A stretch of 6,173 nucleotides of DNA, taken from positions 1 through 6,173 of the forward strand of contig JAKRWB010000133.1 of NCBI GenBank assembly GCA_022353185.1. Direction: 5' to 3'. The notes under the pieces were generated by a model. That model was not told where the DNA came from. It saw nothing but the letters and a program-made list of their open reading frames with translations, and did not search any database. Position numbers and translations under genes: made by a program. The first letter of the stretch is position 1; every line of letters starts with the position of its first letter. Source of the stretch: ANME-2 cluster archaeon (GTDB lineage: Archaea > Halobacteriota > Methanosarcinia > Methanosarcinales > Methanocomedenaceae). Of this stretch, positions 5,184 through 6,173 are shown one piece after another.

Positions 5184-5677
5184 ATGAAGAAACTGAGGCG
5201 CTGTACAGGGAGTTAAAGGAGCTGGCTGACGAGGATGGATATATCCTTCAACCCGATAAAGCAATTCTTGAAGACTTGCTCATTGGCCTGGTTGAGAACG
5301 AAAAACGGTATGGCTACCATTCATGCCCCTGCCGTCTGGCTACGGGCACCCTGGCTGATGACATGGATATTATCTGTCCTTGTGATTACAGGGACCTGGA
5401 CCTTGAGGAATTCGGATGCTGCTACTGCACATTATACGTGGATGAGGACTGGATAAGTGGCACAAGACCGCATCTGCCCATACCTGAGCGGCGGCCTGTG
5501 GAGAAGATACTTGGTAAAGGTGAGGATGTGGACATGACAGCGGCAGAAAGTGGCAGTGAGATATCAGTTTGGCGTTGTACGGTATGTGGCTACCTGGCCG
5601 CAAGGCCTGAGCCGCCAAATCAATGCCCAATATGTAAGGCAACGAAAGAGCGGTTTGAGAAATTCCCTATGGGATAG
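5180..5677 (+). CDS. Ferredoxin:disulfide reductase: FTR catalytic-subunit domain fused to rubredoxin
   Basis: A 165-residue two-domain redox protein. Residues about 5-112 match the catalytic subunit of ferredoxin:thioredoxin reductase, with C49-P-C51-R, C66-P-C68 and C81-Y-C83. By analogy C49, C66, C68 and C81 bind the [4Fe-4S] cluster, and C51 with C83 form the substrate-reducing disulfide. An acidic linker (about 113-128) leads to a rubredoxin-type domain with C133-x2-C136 and C149-x2-C152, which should hold one Fe. Methanosarcina barkeri has an enzyme of this design that passes ferredoxin electrons to the glutaredoxin-like partner of class III ribonucleotide reductase. The gene starts inside the stop codon of the glutaredoxin-like gene, so the pair should be made together. 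There is an extra C80 next to cluster ligand C81. The variable subunit of chloroplast FTR is not encoded nearby. The protein is cytoplasmic and complete. Confidence 0.88.
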   Translation: MNEETEALYRELKELADEDGYILQPDKAILEDLLIGLVENEKRYGYHSCPCRLATGTLADDMDIICPCDYRDLDLEEFGCCYCTLYVDEDWISGTRPHLPIPERRPVEKILGKGEDVDMTAAESGSEISVWRCTVCGYLAARPEPPNQCPICKATKERFEKFPMG

Positions 5678-5683
5678 TCAAAT

Positions 5684-5691
5684 GATAAAAA
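5684..5691 (-). terminator. T-run terminator after tRNA-Arg
   Basis: On the minus strand, TTTTTATC begins two bases after the discriminator base of the tRNA. A short T-tract with no hairpin is sufficient for archaeal RNA polymerase. The stretch is in the 16-bp gap to the convergent reductase gene. Confidence 0.5.
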
Positions 5692-5693
5692 GG

Positions 5694-5765
5694 CGTCCCG
5701 GCCGGGACTCGAACCCGGGTCTAAAGCTCCGCAAGCTTCAAGGATATCCGCTACCCTATCGGGAC
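5694..5765 (-). tRNA. tRNA-Arg, anticodon GCG
   Basis: A full 72-nt cloverleaf can be folded on the minus strand. The acceptor stem is GTCCCGA with CCGGGAC, then T8-A9, a D arm GGGT-AGCGGATA-TCCT, an anticodon stem GAAGC/GCTTT around the loop TTGCGGA (U33, anticodon GCG, purine 37), a 4-nt variable region AGAC, and a T arm CCGGG-TTCGAGT-CCCGG. The anticodon reads Arg codons CGC and CGU. A20, C35 and discriminator G73 agree with known arginine identity elements. CCA is not encoded: GCC is followed by T, so the tail must be added. There is an A7·C66 mismatch at the base of the acceptor stem and a U13·U22 mismatch in the D stem. No intron is seen. No strong promoter is seen; a weak AT-rich stretch lies about 20 bp upstream on the minus strand. 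Confidence 0.93.
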
Positions 5766-5818
5766 ACAGCTCCCTTAAAATCATAAGGTGAGCGAACTTC
5801 ATATTCTATCCAATTGTC

Positions 5819-6049
5819 TTAAACCTTATCTATCACCTGTCGAAGACCATCCACTTCGCTTCTAAGTTCACCAAGTTCAAGGTGCATTTGCGTGAGCAGG
5901 TTATAGGTGGGACTGCGCTCATCCTTTACTGCCTGCTGCTGTGAGAAGACCATCTTACTGGGCAGGATGAACATGTACACCAATATCATGGCTAATAGTG
6001 CCCCGGCTGCCAGGGCTCCAAGGAACAGCAGGTAATTAGGGAACAACAT
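5819..6049 (-). CDS. Small membrane-anchored coiled-coil protein, unknown function
   Basis: A 76-residue protein not recognised as a named family. One long hydrophobic helix (about 4-30, rich in Leu, Ala and Gly) is followed by PSK and a hydrophilic part. The last 30 residues (about 47-76) show Leu/Val/Met spaced as in a coiled coil (L52, L59, L62, V66, L69, I73, V76). Lysines after the helix suggest that the C-terminal part faces the cytoplasm, where it may dimerise or tether a partner to the membrane. The gene is on the same strand as tRNA-Arg, which starts 53 bp after its stop, so the two may share a transcript. No Shine-Dalgarno-like sequence precedes the ATG. The organised membrane-plus-coiled-coil layout argues that this short frame is a true gene rather than chance. 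Confidence 0.65.
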   Translation of the reverse strand: MLFPNYLLFLGALAAGALLAMILVYMFILPSKMVFSQQQAVKDERSPTYNLLTQMHLELGELRSEVDGLRQVIDKV

Positions 6050-6089
6050 AGATTAAAAGGCAGGTTAATAGCCCGGTTTTACTAAAAAA

Positions 6090-6161
6090 ATTTCCCAATA
6101 TTCTAAAATAAATGCGATTTAGTTGAATATTGGCTATAACTCACTTATAAGTTTGGGAAAT
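6090..6161. promoter_or_regulatory. AT-rich right-end region with overlapping inverted repeats
   Basis: One left arm can pair with two right arms: ATTTCCCAA (6090-6098) with TTGGGAAAT (6153-6161), and CCAATATTC (6095-6103) with GAATATTGG (6125-6133), both perfect over 9 bp. A 10-bp palindrome ACTTATAAGT (6143-6152) lies between and resembles a TATA element. The region is upstream of the minus-strand gene ending at 6049 and perhaps of a plus-strand gene beyond the window, so divergent promoters with operators are likely. Confidence 0.45.
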
Positions 6162-6173
6162 GACAAGTACCCT

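Noticed and set aside
5370..5642. Antisense open frame under the reductase gene
   Set aside because: It lies wholly opposite a well-supported gene with clear cysteine motifs, and its translation is low-complexity without family resemblance.
5694..5765. tRNA 3' end as an integration site for a mobile element
   Set aside because: No integrase gene and no second copy of the tRNA 3' end are present in the window.
5550..5786. Open frame of 78 codons across the reductase end and the tRNA
   Set aside because: It overlaps the rubredoxin domain in another frame and runs antisense through the whole tRNA gene, with no protein-like features.
6143..6152. ACTTATAAGT as a further copy of the toxin-antitoxin operator
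   Set aside because: It is a single palindrome, not two arms with a 10-bp spacer, and TATA-like sequences of this type are expected in archaeal promoters.

Overview
The window looks like a chromosomal segment of a methanogen-type or related anaerobic archaeon, most plausibly Methanosarcinales-like. The clues are archaeal TATA-type promoters with very short or absent leaders, a tRNA gene without an encoded CCA end, a CbiM-type metal permease next to a separate PDGLE-domain protein, and above all a glutaredoxin-like protein overlapping a ferredoxin:disulfide reductase fused to a rubredoxin domain, a pairing known from Methanosarcina. This assignment is inference; no species can be named from the sequence alone.

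Layout. Positions 1-650 hold the 3' end of a cobalt/nickel ECF transporter operon: a CbiM-like membrane subunit cut by the window edge, then an overlapping PDGLE-domain small membrane subunit, closed by a hairpin terminator that overlaps its stop codon. Positions 651-967 are a 317-bp AT-rich non-coding stretch. It carries three copies of a 16-bp dyad (TATCA-N6-TGATR) at an exact 33-bp period, plus strong hairpin potential. Positions 968-2041 encode a short Old-Yellow-Enzyme-type FMN/Fe-S oxidoreductase. Convergent to it (2062-3426, minus) is an AAA ATPase with a C-terminal DUF4143/PD-(D/E)XK-like domain. A divergent regulatory region follows, and then a RelBE/ParDE-type toxin-antitoxin pair (3623-4092) with a clean inverted-repeat operator. 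Next come an unrecognised two-helix membrane protein (4128-4868) and the thiol redox pair, a glutaredoxin-like protein (4935-5183) and FTR-type disulfide reductase-rubredoxin (5180-5677). On the minus strand are tRNA-Arg(GCG) (5694-5765) and a 76-residue membrane-anchored coiled-coil protein (5819-6049). The right end is an AT-rich regulatory region with nested inverted repeats.

How the genes work together. The redox pair is the clearest functional unit: ferredoxin electrons pass through the [4Fe-4S] reductase to its active-site disulfide and on to the glutaredoxin-like protein, which then reduces protein disulfides, for example in an anaerobic ribonucleotide reductase. The CbiM/PDGLE pair supplies cobalt or nickel, needed for corrinoids or F430 in such archaea. 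The ATPase and toxin-antitoxin genes look like accessory cargo between housekeeping genes, but no integrase, transposase or attachment site is visible. The least explained parts are the 33-bp-periodic dyad array at 728-809, the 52-bp dyad over the ATPase start, and a Tyr-to-Phe change at the expected proton-donor position of the OYE-type enzyme.
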